Counted from the first letter of the stretch, positions 40,861-50,773 are shown. The stretch is 64,000 nt of DNA from Shinella sp. PSBB067 (GCF_016839145.1 NZ_CP069303.1:2294001-2358000), one strand, 5' to 3'. The notes: generated from the letters alone by a model not told the origin. Numbers and translations are program-made.

Positions 40861-42096
40861 ATGGAAACCCGGACGTATCACCGGGGCGGGGGTCATGTGC
40901 TCGATAGTCTCCTGAACACCGTCGCCGTTTCCCTGTCGGCCCTGCTTTCCGTTCCGACGGCGGTTTACGCGGCCGAATGCGCGGCGGCCGCCTTTTCCCG
41001 CAAGGGTGAACGGCGCGCCCCCGAAGCGCGCCCCGCCGTGGCCGTCGTGGTGCCGGCGCACAACGAGGAAGACGGGATTTCCCGCACATTGTCGACCATA
41101 TGGCCGCAACTGCGCGAAGGCGACCGGCTGCTCGTGGTCGCCGACAACTGCGACGACCGGACGGCCCCGCTGGCGCGCGAAGCCGGCGCCGAAGTCATCG
41201 AACGACACGATGCGGCGCGCCGGGGCAAGGGCTACGCGCTCGATGCCGGGATTGCCGGACTGGCGAACGCACCGCCGCCCGTCGTCATCCTGGTCGATGC
41301 GGATTGCCGGGTCGGCCCCGATGCCGTCGACCTTTTGGCCCGGCAGGCGCTCGCGTCGGGCAGGCCGGTCCAGGCCCGCTACCTGATGACGGCGCCGGCG
41401 GACGCTTCGCTGGGGCAGACGGTGGCGGCCTTCGCCTTTCTCGTCAAGAACCGGGTGAGGCCCCTGGGGCTGGACGCGCTCGGCCTGCCCTGCCAGCTCA
41501 CCGGGTCGGGCATGGCCTTTCCATGGGAACTGCTCAGAAGCGCCCCCCTTGCCAATGCGCACCTGGTCGAGGACATGAAGCTCGGTCTCGATCTGGCGCG
41601 CGCGGGGCACGCGCCCTGCTTCTGCGACGAAGCGCTGGTCACCAGCCGGTTTCCCGCCTCCGAAAAGGGAACACGCACGCAGCGGCAACGCTGGGAAAGC
41701 GGGCACCTTGCCATGGGACGCGTCGCGCTCGGCGCATTGGCGGAGACTGCCACCTATCGCAATCCGGCCTACCTCGCCATGATCCTCGACGTGATCGTGC
41801 CGCCGCTGTCGCTTCTTTGTCTGCTTCTCGGATTGGCCCTTGTCGCAGGCGCGGCCCTGGCGGCGGGCGGTGCTTCGCTCGCATCGCTCATCCTTGCGGC
41901 CGTCAATCTCTTCCTTCTCGTCGCAGCGAGCATGCTTGCATGGTCGGCTTTCGGCCGCACGGTGCTGCCCGCGCGCGCCCTCGCCGCCGTGCCCGTCTAT
42001 GCGCTGGGGAAAATCGGGCTCTATCCGCGCCTGATCCTCGGGCGGACGCGGAGCGGCTGGATTCGAACGGATCGCTCGGGCAGCGACGACCGCTGA
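40861..42096 (+). CDS. Membrane glycosyltransferase family 2
   Basis: A 411-aa GT-A protein: an N-terminal membrane helix, then AVVVPAHNEEDGISRTL near 60, DNCDDRT near 94, the metal-binding VDADCR near 145 and the EDMKLGLDLARAG block near 238 with QRQRWESG; two or more membrane helices close the protein. It is a processive or membrane-bound transferase of polysaccharide synthesis. The start is the ATG at 40861 or a GTG at 40897, which has a better ribosome site (GGGGCGGGGG). The 193-base divergent gap upstream contains ACACCTC (inverted), related to the other locus motifs. Confidence 0.85.
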   Translation: METRTYHRGGGHVLDSLLNTVAVSLSALLSVPTAVYAAECAAAAFSRKGERRAPEARPAVAVVVPAHNEEDGISRTLSTIWPQLREGDRLLVVADNCDDRTAPLAREAGAEVIERHDAARRGKGYALDAGIAGLANAPPPVVILVDADCRVGPDAVDLLARQALASGRPVQARYLMTAPADASLGQTVAAFAFLVKNRVRPLGLDALGLPCQLTGSGMAFPWELLRSAPLANAHLVEDMKLGLDLARAGHAPCFCDEALVTSRFPASEKGTRTQRQRWESGHLAMGRVALGALAETATYRNPAYLAMILDVIVPPLSLLCLLLGLALVAGAALAAGGASLASLILAAVNLFLLVAASMLAWSAFGRTVLPARALAAVPVYALGKIGLYPRLILGRTRSGWIRTDRSGSDDR

Positions 42097-42390
42097 TAGC
42101 GTCTGGCTCCTCTTTTTCAGAGGCCTTCCAAGCCCGCCACCGGCTGCTCTCCGGCCGGCGTGGCGCCGGGTACGGCGGCCTACCCCGGCAAGCCGGGTCT
42201 GTGCCCCCCATCCTATCCGCAAAAGCATCCGATCCACCGAAAGTCTGAACCGGGATTGCGCTTCTTCCAAGGGCTTACCTCCGGCATGCTGAGGCAGGCC
42301 GCGGGTACACCTCTTAAGGCGTAGTCCCCGCCGCGTTGTTGCCCTCGCGGCCCCCGTGATATTTTCCGATGTCAACCTGGGGCTGAATAA
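42097..42390. promoter_or_regulatory. Intergenic region before the initiating sugar transferase gene
   Basis: 294 bases with no convincing gene. A weak hairpin CCTCT/AGAGG follows the GT2 stop. TACACCTCTTAAGGCGTAG (42307-42325) resembles the ACCTC…GGCG and GGCGTAG motifs seen upstream of other genes in this locus. GC-rich self-complementary stretches lie at 42155-42210, but no known RNA family is recognised. Confidence 0.3.
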
Positions 42391-43830
42391 ATGGTTATGC
42401 ATATCGACCCTGTGGCGGGGCTATCCTATTCTTCGCTGAAGCGCTCCCGCGCGCGCGGCGGGCTGAGCTACGAGGCTATCGCCTACATCGCCGCCGCCAT
42501 CGACTTCCTGTGGCTCTTCAGCGCAAGCACCCTCGGCTATATCGCCTATGAATATGTCGCCTTCGGCATCTATGACGACCTGTCCCTCCATGTCGGGATC
42601 GGGTTGGTGGTTTCCACGATCTTCGTCCTCGCCATGAGCGGGGCCGGCGCGTACCAGCCGGAAAAGCTGGTCCTGCCGGGACAGCAGATCTTCAGTATCT
42701 GCGTGCTCTTCACCAGCACGCTCGCCTTCCTGTTCACCGTGCTTTTCTTCCTGAAGCTCGGCTCGACCTTCTCGCGCGGCGCGACGCTTTTCGCGGCCTC
42801 CGGCTCGCTCGCGGGCCTTGTAAGCATCCGCTATCTCTGGCGCTATCGCCTTCCCCATGCCATCGCGCGCGGCACGTTCCTGATGAAGCAGGTTCTGCTG
42901 ATCTGCCGGGACGAGTTCTCCGTCGAGCCGCTGGAATGGAGGGCCGCCGAAAGCGGCATGGCCATCGCGCAGGTCATCCGGCTTTCGGGCGACGACGCGA
43001 CGATGCCGTGTTCCAGCGAGATTCTCCACAGCGTCTATTCCGGCGGTATCGATGAGGTGCTGATCGTATGGAGCGAGGCCAACAGCGCGGCCCTGAAGGA
43101 GTGTCTCGTGGCGTTGAGACGCTCGACCCTGCCCGTGAACGTCGTCTTCGACGGCTTCATGGCCGGCATCATGTGCTACGGCTGCGAGCGCATCGGCGGC
43201 ATGGCCGCATTCCAGACGCAGCGCCCGCCCCTGACATTCCTCGAGCGCAGCCTGAAAAGGGCGTTCGACGTCGTCTTCGCGCTGGTATCGCTGGCGGTCC
43301 TCAGTCCGATGCTCTTCATCGTGGCGCTCGCGGTCAGGATCGAGAGCAAGGGGCCCGCCTTGTTCGTCCAGTCGCGCAACGGTCACGGCAACCGAGCCTT
43401 CCGCATCCTGAAATTCCGCAGCATGACCGTCATGGAAGACGGCAGCGAAATCCAGCAGGCGACACGGAACGACAAGCGCGTCACCCGGGTGGGCCGCTTC
43501 ATCCGCTCCACGAGCATCGACGAGTTGCCGCAGCTCTGGAACGTGCTGTGCGGCGACATGTCCGTGGTCGGCCCCCGTCCGCACGCTCTCGCCCACGATC
43601 AGCTCTACAGCAACCTGATAGAGCAGTACGCCTTCCGCCGTCATGTCAAACCCGGTCTGACCGGATGGGCGCAGGTCAACGGCTGCCGCGGCGAAACGCC
43701 GACGGTCGACCGGATGGAGGAACGCATCAGTTACGATCTCTGGTACATCGACAACTGGTCGTTCTGGCTGGACATCAAGATCATCTGCCGCACGTTCGTC
43801 TGCCTGCAGGACGTCAGCAAAGTCTATTGA
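42391..43830 (+). CDS. Initiating undecaprenyl-phosphate sugar phosphotransferase (WcaJ/ExoY type)
   Basis: A 479-aa polyisoprenyl-phosphate hexose-1-phosphate transferase. Four N-terminal membrane helices (about 28-150) and a CoA-binding-like middle domain precede the catalytic domain (about 280-479): KRAFDVVFALVSLAVLSPM, RILKFRSM, TSIDELPQLWNVLCGDMSVVGPRP and VKPGLTGWAQVNG. It starts the lipid-linked repeat unit by placing glucose-1-P or galactose-1-P on undecaprenyl phosphate. An ATG two codons later is possible. Confidence 0.93.
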   Translation: MVMHIDPVAGLSYSSLKRSRARGGLSYEAIAYIAAAIDFLWLFSASTLGYIAYEYVAFGIYDDLSLHVGIGLVVSTIFVLAMSGAGAYQPEKLVLPGQQIFSICVLFTSTLAFLFTVLFFLKLGSTFSRGATLFAASGSLAGLVSIRYLWRYRLPHAIARGTFLMKQVLLICRDEFSVEPLEWRAAESGMAIAQVIRLSGDDATMPCSSEILHSVYSGGIDEVLIVWSEANSAALKECLVALRRSTLPVNVVFDGFMAGIMCYGCERIGGMAAFQTQRPPLTFLERSLKRAFDVVFALVSLAVLSPMLFIVALAVRIESKGPALFVQSRNGHGNRAFRILKFRSMTVMEDGSEIQQATRNDKRVTRVGRFIRSTSIDELPQLWNVLCGDMSVVGPRPHALAHDQLYSNLIEQYAFRRHVKPGLTGWAQVNGCRGETPTVDRMEERISYDLWYIDNWSFWLDIKIICRTFVCLQDVSKVY

Positions 43831-43896
43831 TCGCCGTCCCGGTTTCCTCGGCATTTGCCGGAGCGCGCAGCGCTCCTAACGGAGCGTTAACCAAAC

Positions 43897-44181
43897 ATGC
43901 CTATAGGGATGAAGGGACGCGAACTGCAAAAGCCAGCAACCCTACCGGCCCACACGATGTTTCTCGCCTTCCTCGTCGGCATGTCGACTGGCTTCTTCCT
44001 GGCACCGATCGCGCTCGTCCCGGTCTCTGCCCTGTTCCTCGCCATGACCGCGGCCTATTGGGTGCTGAACGGCGGCCTCAGCATGGAAAAGCTCGTCATC
44101 GGCCTCCTCTACCTCGTCATCCTGAATATCGGCTATCTCGTGGGCGCCCTGGTCCGCCGCTGGTGGTCCGCGCCGCGTTAG
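43897..44181 (+). CDS. Small membrane protein, possibly SyrA/ExoX-like
   Basis: A 94-aa protein with two or three hydrophobic segments (about 20-55 and 66-88) and a basic C-terminus ending RRWWSAPR. The layout and the ILNIGYLVGAL stretch recall rhizobial small membrane regulators of exopolysaccharide production, but similarity is weak. ATGs at 43897 and 43909 are both possible. A GCGCTCC-TAAC-GGAGCG hairpin lies just upstream at 43870-43887, possibly a terminator for the preceding gene or an operator. Confidence 0.5.
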   Translation: MPIGMKGRELQKPATLPAHTMFLAFLVGMSTGFFLAPIALVPVSALFLAMTAAYWVLNGGLSMEKLVIGLLYLVILNIGYLVGALVRRWWSAPR

Positions 44182-44389
44182 GCGATGTCCCCCGAACCTT
44201 CCACCATCTACTTTCGAAGGACCCTCGGCCCTCCTCCTCATCCTATTGTGGAGTAAGCGGCGATGGTCGCGTTTTGCTATACATGACATCGTGAGCCCGG
44301 GGAGCCTCGAGCCTGTCGCGGAGAACCCCGACTGGCGCGGTAGCGCGCCTCGATCATCGGCTCCACAGGGGTTCGCTAGAGTGGAGTTC

Positions 44390-45532
44390 ATGCGTAACGG
44401 GCGAGCACGCAAATCTGTTTTCCTGACCGGATGCGGCTTCGTTGCCGACCTCTACATGCGTTCCCTCGCAAGCTTTCCCGATATCGTCCTGCTCGGCGCC
44501 CATGACCTTCAGCCAGATCGGCTGGCGACCTTCTGCCGGCGATGGAAAATACCGGCCTTTGCAACGCTGGAAGAGGCCTTTGCGGCCGCGGACGACAAGA
44601 CCGTTTTCCTCAACCTTACCAATCCGTCGCAGCACTATGCCGTGAACCGCGCCATTCTGGAGGCGGGTTTTGCCTGCTGGTCGGAAAAGCCGCTGGCGAT
44701 GGCCATGCCGGAGGCCGAGGCGCTCTGCATGCTCGCCCGCGAAAAGTGCCTGCTCCTCGCCTCCGCCCCCTGCTCCGTGCTGGGCGAGGCGGCGCAAACC
44801 CTTGGCCACGCCCTGCGCCACGATCTCGCCGGGCAGCCGCGGCTGATCTATGCCGAGCTGGACGACGGCTTCATTCCGCAGGCGCCGATCGAAAAATGGC
44901 AGAGCGAAAGCGGCGCGCCCTGGCATTACCAGGACGAGTTCAGGACGGGCTGCACGCTGGAACATGCAGGCTACTACCTCAGCTGGCTCATCGCCTTCTT
45001 CGGGCCGGTGGAAAGCGTGACCGCCGCCTCGGCGACCACCCAGCCCGACAAGCGGGGGGTCAGCGATTGCGCGCCCGATTTCTCGACGGCAACGCTGTTC
45101 TTCAGGGAAGGCATGGTCGCACGGCTGACCTGCTCGATCACGGCCAGCCACGATCACCGGATCAGGATCTTCACCGACAGGGGCGTTCTGGAGCTCGACC
45201 GCGCCTGGGACAACTTCGCCCCCCTTCGCTTCCGCCGCCGCTTCGCGCTGCGCCGCCGGCTCGTCGAAAGCCCGTTTCGCAAGAAGCTGCGATTGAAGGG
45301 ACCGACCCATCCGCGGGTGGGGCGCACCGGCGCTGCGTCGATGAATTTCGCGCTCGGCCCCGCCGAGATGCTGGAAGCCCTGCACGAGGACCGTCCCTGC
45401 CGGCTGACCGCCGACTTCGCCCTTCACCTGAACGAGGTCACGCTCGCCATCCAGTCGGCCGGCCAATGGGGCGGAGCGACGAAGATGACGACCAGTTGCA
45501 CGCCGATGGAGCCGATGCCATGGGCGGTCTGA
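44390..45532 (+). CDS. Gfo/Idh/MocA family oxidoreductase
   Basis: A 380-aa protein with an N-terminal Rossmann motif (FLTGCGFVADLYMRSL), the EKP motif (CWSEKPLAMAM near 95) and a C-terminal substrate domain with EFRTGCTLEHAGYYLSWLIAFFGPV. Family members oxidise or reduce sugars, often nucleotide sugars in polysaccharide pathways. GGAG before the ATG at 44390 fixes the start; the frame extends 48 codons upstream without similarity. It overlaps the epimerase gene by 13 bases. Confidence 0.85.
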   Translation: MRNGRARKSVFLTGCGFVADLYMRSLASFPDIVLLGAHDLQPDRLATFCRRWKIPAFATLEEAFAAADDKTVFLNLTNPSQHYAVNRAILEAGFACWSEKPLAMAMPEAEALCMLAREKCLLLASAPCSVLGEAAQTLGHALRHDLAGQPRLIYAELDDGFIPQAPIEKWQSESGAPWHYQDEFRTGCTLEHAGYYLSWLIAFFGPVESVTAASATTQPDKRGVSDCAPDFSTATLFFREGMVARLTCSITASHDHRIRIFTDRGVLELDRAWDNFAPLRFRRRFALRRRLVESPFRKKLRLKGPTHPRVGRTGAASMNFALGPAEMLEALHEDRPCRLTADFALHLNEVTLAIQSAGQWGGATKMTTSCTPMEPMPWAV

Positions 45533-46452
45533 TCATCGGCATAACCGGTGCAGGAGGCTTTCTGGGACAGGCGGCCGTCCTTGAGGCGCGTCGCCGCGGC
45601 CATGAGGTGCGCGCCCTCCTGCGACGCGAATCCCGGGCCCCCGCCGCATGGGCCGGCGATGCGGGGATCACGGTTGTGGCGGCAGAGCTTTCCGATCCGG
45701 GGCATGCGGCGCGGCAGGCGATTGCCGAAGCCGACTGCCTCCTGCATCTCGCCGCCCGGATGGCGGGCAACGACGCGCAGATGCGCGAGGGGACGCTTGC
45801 GCCTACCCGCGCCCTGCTCGCCCTCCCGCCCCGCCGCCTGGTGCTGGCAAGCTCGATGGCGGTCTACGATGCGGGAACGCTGTCGCCCCACGGCAGGATC
45901 GACGAAAGCAGCGGCACGGAACAGGCGGCGGATCTGCGCGACGCCTATTGCCGCGCCAAACTCGCCCAGGAGGCCGCGGTGCTGCAATCGGGCGTGAGCG
46001 CATGGATCCTGCGGATCGGCATTCTCTACGGCGCGGGCCGGCTGTGGAACCCCCATCTCGGCCAGCGGATCGGCCGCCTCGTCGTCGGTCCCGGCAAGGG
46101 AGAGTTGCCGCTATGCCATGTACGCACCGCCGCGGCCGCCTTGATCGGCGCTGCGGAGCGCCCGTCCCGGGGCACCGAGATCGTCAATGTCGTGGACGAT
46201 CCGCTGCCGGACCGCAAAGCGTATATCGCCGCCCTGAAGGCCCGCGGCGACGTCGCCTGTCACCTGCCGCTCGAATGGCGCATACCGCACTTCTTCGCCG
46301 GCCTGCTGCATGATCGGGGGCCGGGCCTGCTGCGGCGCCCGGTGATCGCCGCCCGCCTGAAGCCCCTTTCCTACCCCAACACGCACATGCAGGCCCGTCT
46401 CGGCCCCATCCCCGCCGTGGATTGGCGCACAGTCATGGAGGAACCGGCATGA
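45520..46452 (+). CDS. NAD-dependent epimerase/dehydratase (extended SDR)
   Basis: A 310-aa extended SDR with GITGAGGFLGQAAV at the N-terminus, LHLAARMAG near 68, the SSMAVYD region near 106 and the YCRAK catalytic motif (Tyr-x-x-x-Lys, here YCRAKL) near 145. It probably makes or modifies a nucleotide sugar for the polysaccharide. The start lies 13 bases inside the preceding gene, and its stop overlaps the next ATG (ATGA), so the three genes are coupled. Confidence 0.85.
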   Translation: MGGLIIGITGAGGFLGQAAVLEARRRGHEVRALLRRESRAPAAWAGDAGITVVAAELSDPGHAARQAIAEADCLLHLAARMAGNDAQMREGTLAPTRALLALPPRRLVLASSMAVYDAGTLSPHGRIDESSGTEQAADLRDAYCRAKLAQEAAVLQSGVSAWILRIGILYGAGRLWNPHLGQRIGRLVVGPGKGELPLCHVRTAAAALIGAAERPSRGTEIVNVVDDPLPDRKAYIAALKARGDVACHLPLEWRIPHFFAGLLHDRGPGLLRRPVIAARLKPLSYPNTHMQARLGPIPAVDWRTVMEEPA

Positions 46453-48671
46453 GCGCCTCCCGTCCCGTCACGGCCTTCCTGACCGGGGAATATCCGCGCG
46501 CCACGGATACGTTCATCCAGCGCGAGGTCGCGGCGCTCCGCAGGCAGGGCCTCGATGTGCGGACCTGCTCCATCCGCCGCACGGGCGCCGAACATCTGGT
46601 CGGCCCCGAACAGAAGGCCGAGGCCGCAAGCACCTTCCATGTCCTGGAAGCCGCATTACGCCCCCTGACGCTTCTCAGGGCGCATCTTGCCGCGCTGAAA
46701 CACCCGCTGCGCTATCTGCATGGCTTGCGGCTGGCATGGAAGACCGCCCCGGGCGGCGTGAAGGGACATCTCTACAACCTGATCTATTTTGCCGAAGCCG
46801 TGGTCCTCGCCGAATGGATGGCGCGGAACGGCGTCACGCATCTCCACAATCACATCGCAAAGTCGAGTTGCACCGTGGCGATGCTGGCAAGCGCGGTCTC
46901 CGGCATACCCTATTCCTTTACGCTGCACGGCCCGGACATCTTCTTCGAACCCTACCACTGGCGTCTCGGCGAAAAGATCGCACGCGCGCGTTTCGTGGCC
47001 TGCATCTCGCGGTTCTGCCGGTCGCAGGCCATGCTGTTTTCGGCGCCGGAGCACTGGAACAAGCTGCACATCGTTCACTGCGGCATCGATCCGGCGCGGT
47101 ACGACCGGCCGAAAGCCGCAAGCGGCCGGGAACTGCTGTTCATCGGGCGCCTCGCGGCGGTCAAGGGCGTGCCGGTCCTGTTCGAGGCGCTGGAGACGCT
47201 CCTCGACCTGGAAGGCATCCGGCTGACGCTGATCGGCGACGGACCGGACCGCGAGATGCTCGAAGCACGCGCGCGCACGCAGGGTCTGCCGGTCCGCTTT
47301 CTCGGCTACCGCTCGCAGGACGACGTGGCCGACGCTCTTGCGCAGGCGGACGCCCTCGTGCTGGCCTCCTTCGCGGAAGGATTGCCGATCGTGCTGATGG
47401 AGGCGCTTGCTGCCCGTTTGCCGGTCATCGCCCCGCAGATCGCCGGCATCCCCGAACTGGTTGAGGAGGGCGTGACCGGGGCACTTGTGCCGCCGGGCGA
47501 TCCCTTTGCCCTGGCGGCCGCGATCCGCCGCGTTTTCGCCGATGGCGCGGAAGCGCGTCGCATGGGCGAAAACGGCCGGGATAGGGTCGCGCGGGACTTC
47601 GACAGCATGACGGAGGCGGCGAAGCTGATACGTCTCATCGAGGCGGGCGCCCGTGTCGAGAACGCCGGCCGGCGACCGGCCACCCGGCGACAAGAGACGC
47701 CGGTCCCGACGCTCGGCGCCGTGGTGATCGGCCGCAATGAAGGGGAAAGGCTGAAGGCGTGCCTTGCCTCGCTCGCACCGCTTGGCCGACGGGTCGTCTA
47801 TGTCGACAGCGGCTCCGCCGACGGCAGCCCCGACTTCGCCCGCAGCCTCGGCCTTACCGTCGTCGAGCTCGATACGGCAACCCCCTTCTCGGCCGCGAAG
47901 GCACGCAACGCGGGTTTCCAGGCGCTCCTCGATACCGAGCCGGTCGATACGGTGCAATTCGTCGATGGCGATTGCGTGGTCGCCGGGCAATGGCTGCGGA
48001 CCGGTGCCGAAACGCTCGCCGCGGACCCGGAGCTCGGGCTCGTCACGGGCTGGCGCTCGGAGCTTCACCCGCAGGCAAGCGTCTACAACGCCATGTGCGA
48101 GGTCGAATGGCACCGCCCCGCCGGGGACATATCAACATGCGGCGGCGATATGATGGTTCGGGCGGAAGCCTTCGCCGCCGTCGGGGGCTTCGATCCGACC
48201 GTGATCGCGGCGGAAGACGACGAATTCTGCCTGCGCCTCGGCAAGGCCGGCTGGCGGCTGCGGCGCCTGCCGGTTTCCATGACGCTGCACGACGCCGACA
48301 TGCGGCGTTTCAGCCAATGGTGGAGGCGCTCGGTGCGCAACGGCCATGGCTTCGCCCAGCTGGGCGTCATGCATCCGCCCCACCTGCAACGCGAGCGCCT
48401 CCGCGTCTGGCTCTACGGCTCCACGCTGCCGCTGGTCTTTCTTCTCGGCTATGTCATAACCCCGTGGTTGTCGCTGGCGGCCTTGTCGGTCTACGCGCTC
48501 TCCTTCACCAAGACCGCGCGCGATCTCAACCGGAAGGGCCTCAACCGGACCCTGGCGATCAAGCAGGCCGCGCTTCTGACGCTGGCGAAACTGCCGAACC
48601 TCCTGGGAATGCTCACCTATTACCGGCGAAGCTGGGCGGGGCGGGATATGCAGATCATCGAGTACAAGTAA
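46449..48671 (+). CDS. Bifunctional glycosyltransferase, GT4-GT2 fusion
   Basis: A 740-aa protein with two complete glycosyltransferase domains. The GT4 part (about 1-405) has LHGPDIFFEPYHW, FIGRLAAVKGVPVLFEAL near 228 and ASFAEGLPIVLMEALA near 310. The GT2 part (about 420-640) has AVVIGRNEGERLKACL, VDSGSADGS, the metal-binding VDGDCVV and a QWWRRSVRNGHG acceptor region, followed by two membrane helices (about 657-690). It probably adds two sugars in a row at the membrane. Confidence 0.88.
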   Translation: MSASRPVTAFLTGEYPRATDTFIQREVAALRRQGLDVRTCSIRRTGAEHLVGPEQKAEAASTFHVLEAALRPLTLLRAHLAALKHPLRYLHGLRLAWKTAPGGVKGHLYNLIYFAEAVVLAEWMARNGVTHLHNHIAKSSCTVAMLASAVSGIPYSFTLHGPDIFFEPYHWRLGEKIARARFVACISRFCRSQAMLFSAPEHWNKLHIVHCGIDPARYDRPKAASGRELLFIGRLAAVKGVPVLFEALETLLDLEGIRLTLIGDGPDREMLEARARTQGLPVRFLGYRSQDDVADALAQADALVLASFAEGLPIVLMEALAARLPVIAPQIAGIPELVEEGVTGALVPPGDPFALAAAIRRVFADGAEARRMGENGRDRVARDFDSMTEAAKLIRLIEAGARVENAGRRPATRRQETPVPTLGAVVIGRNEGERLKACLASLAPLGRRVVYVDSGSADGSPDFARSLGLTVVELDTATPFSAAKARNAGFQALLDTEPVDTVQFVDGDCVVAGQWLRTGAETLAADPELGLVTGWRSELHPQASVYNAMCEVEWHRPAGDISTCGGDMMVRAEAFAAVGGFDPTVIAAEDDEFCLRLGKAGWRLRRLPVSMTLHDADMRRFSQWWRRSVRNGHGFAQLGVMHPPHLQRERLRVWLYGSTLPLVFLLGYVITPWLSLAALSVYALSFTKTARDLNRKGLNRTLAIKQAALLTLAKLPNLLGMLTYYRRSWAGRDMQIIEYK

Positions 48672-48679
48672 GGATGCCC

Positions 48680-50764
48680 ATGTCCATGCAGGCGGCCGTC
48701 AGGATTGGAATCATCGGCGCGGGATATATCGCGACCTGGCATGCGGACGCCATCCGCGCCACCGCGGGGCTGACCCTTGCCGCGGTCTGCGACCCCGCAG
48801 AAGAGGCCGCCGGATCCCTCGCCCGCACCTATGGCGTGCCCGCCTTCACCGACCTCGACACGATGATCACGGCCGGCCTCTGCGATGCGGTGCATATCCT
48901 CACGCCGCCGAACCTTCATCGCGACCTTGCCGAGAAATGCCTGAGGGCCGGCCTGCATGTGTTCATCGAGAAGCCGGTCGCCTTGTCGGCGCGGGAGGTG
49001 GAAACCATCATCGCCGCCGCGGAGGCGGCCGGCCGCGGTTTCGGCGTCAGCCACAACTTCCTGGGGCTTCCCGCCTATGAACGGCTCCGGAAGCTGAGGC
49101 AGGCAGGAGAACTCGGGCTGGTTTCGCGCGCCCAGATCGACTGGTCGCTGCCGCTCGCGCCGCTGCGTTCCGGCCCATACGGCATCTGGCTCATGCGCGA
49201 CACGCGCAACCTCCTGCTCGAACTCGGACCGCATCCCTTCTCCTTCGCCATCGACTTGTTCGGCCCGCTCGATGTCGAGCATGTCAGCCTCGGCCAATGG
49301 ATCACCCTGCCGGGCGGCGAGCGCAGGCCGCAAAGCTGGCGGATCCTCGCACGCGCCGGCAATATCGACATCACCCTCTCGCTGTCCCTGGTCGAGACGT
49401 ACGACGACCGGTCCGTCACCCTGCGGGGCTCCTCCGCCACGGCAAGGCTCGACTACGCCGCCGACACGCTCGTCGTGTCGAAGGACAACACCGCCGACCT
49501 GGTGGCCAATGCGTTCCTGAAGGAAATGGGAAAGGCCGCAGGCCACGCCCGGGAAGCCGTCGTCAACGGGTTCCGCCAGGCCAGTTCGCTGAACCGGAAA
49601 AGCCCCTACGGCCTGAGCTTCCGCAATACGATACGAGCATTCTATCGCGGTCTGGCGAGCGGCCTTCCCGACGAGCGTTTCTCTCCCCGCTCCGCCTTGC
49701 AGGTCATGCAGGCGATCGATGCCAGCCTTGAGAAGATCCCCGCCCCGCCGGCACCGCTTCCGGCCCCCATGCGCAAGCCGCAGCCGCGCGTCATGGTCAT
49801 CGGCGGCACGGGCTTCATCGGCCGCAACCTGACCCGCAGCCTGGTGCGGAAAGGCATCGACGTCCGCGTCCTCTCGCGTGGCGGGCCCGGTCCCTTCGCC
49901 GACATCGCCGCCCATGTCGAGACCGTCGGCGTGTCGCTGCGGGACGAGGACGGGCTGGCGCGCGCGATGGAGGGCATCGATTGCGTCTTCAATCTTGCCA
50001 AGTCCATGGACAAGACATGGGATGCCGCGCTCGAAAACGACGTCGGAACAGCGCTACGCATCGCCCGCGCCTGCCGCAGGGCTGGCGTCGGGCGCCTGAT
50101 CTATACCGGCACCATCGCCTCCTATGACATGTCGCGGCCGGATCGCCCGATCACCGAGGACATGCCCTTCGGCGACCTGACTTCGCGCAATCTCTACGCC
50201 CGTTCCAAGGCGGAATGCGAGAAGCGCCTCAGGGAGACCGACGGCCTTTCCCTCGTCATCGCCCGCCCCGGCATCGTCGTCGGCGACGGCGGTCCTTTGC
50301 AGCATTGGGGGATCGGCCGCTGGCACGGGCCCGGGGCGGTCAAGCTCTGGGGCAACGGACGCAACATCCTGCCCTTCGTGCTGGCGGACGACGTGTCGGA
50401 CGGTCTGATCGCGATGATGGAGCATCCGCAGGCCATCGGCGAGAGCTTCAACCTGACCGGCGAGCCCATGTTCACCGGCCATGACTATTTCGAGGCGATC
50501 CATCGCCGGGCGGGCGCGAAGCTGAAGGTCACGGGATCCAGCCTCGCGGCCCTCTGGCTGGCGGACGGCGGCAAGTACCTGCTCAAGCGCTATGGGCTGC
50601 AACGCAAGGGAACGCCGCGCCCTTCGCTTGCCGACTGGAAATCGCGAGGGCATCTGTCGCCCTTCGATAACGGCAAGCCGAAGCGCCTCCTCGGCTGGCA
50701 GCCGGAGACCGACCGCGAGGCCTTCCTTCGCCGCGCGATCGACGAGGCGCACCTCTTCTGGTGA
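48680..50764 (+). CDS. Gfo/Idh/MocA dehydrogenase fused to an NAD-dependent epimerase/dehydratase
   Basis: A 694-aa two-domain enzyme. The N-terminal half (about 1-350) is a Gfo/Idh/MocA oxidoreductase: IGIIGAGYIATWHADAI, EKP in FIEKPVALS near 97. After a Pro-rich linker the C-terminal half (about 370-694) is an extended SDR: VMVIGGTGFIGRNLTRSL, NLAKSMDKTWD, TGTIASYDMS and YARSK (catalytic Tyr-x-x-x-Lys) near 510. It probably carries out two consecutive steps on a nucleotide sugar. Starts at 48674, 48680 or 48686 are possible; AAGG spacing favours 48680. Confidence 0.87.
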   Translation: MSMQAAVRIGIIGAGYIATWHADAIRATAGLTLAAVCDPAEEAAGSLARTYGVPAFTDLDTMITAGLCDAVHILTPPNLHRDLAEKCLRAGLHVFIEKPVALSAREVETIIAAAEAAGRGFGVSHNFLGLPAYERLRKLRQAGELGLVSRAQIDWSLPLAPLRSGPYGIWLMRDTRNLLLELGPHPFSFAIDLFGPLDVEHVSLGQWITLPGGERRPQSWRILARAGNIDITLSLSLVETYDDRSVTLRGSSATARLDYAADTLVVSKDNTADLVANAFLKEMGKAAGHAREAVVNGFRQASSLNRKSPYGLSFRNTIRAFYRGLASGLPDERFSPRSALQVMQAIDASLEKIPAPPAPLPAPMRKPQPRVMVIGGTGFIGRNLTRSLVRKGIDVRVLSRGGPGPFADIAAHVETVGVSLRDEDGLARAMEGIDCVFNLAKSMDKTWDAALENDVGTALRIARACRRAGVGRLIYTGTIASYDMSRPDRPITEDMPFGDLTSRNLYARSKAECEKRLRETDGLSLVIARPGIVVGDGGPLQHWGIGRWHGPGAVKLWGNGRNILPFVLADDVSDGLIAMMEHPQAIGESFNLTGEPMFTGHDYFEAIHRRAGAKLKVTGSSLAALWLADGGKYLLKRYGLQRKGTPRPSLADWKSRGHLSPFDNGKPKRLLGWQPETDREAFLRRAIDEAHLFW

Positions 50765-50773
50765 TGTTGCAAT

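Noticed and set aside
42155..42240. Possible structured RNA or riboswitch before the initiating sugar transferase
   Set aside because: GC-rich self-complementarity is present, but the conserved cores of c-di-GMP, SAM or cobalamin riboswitches could not be matched.
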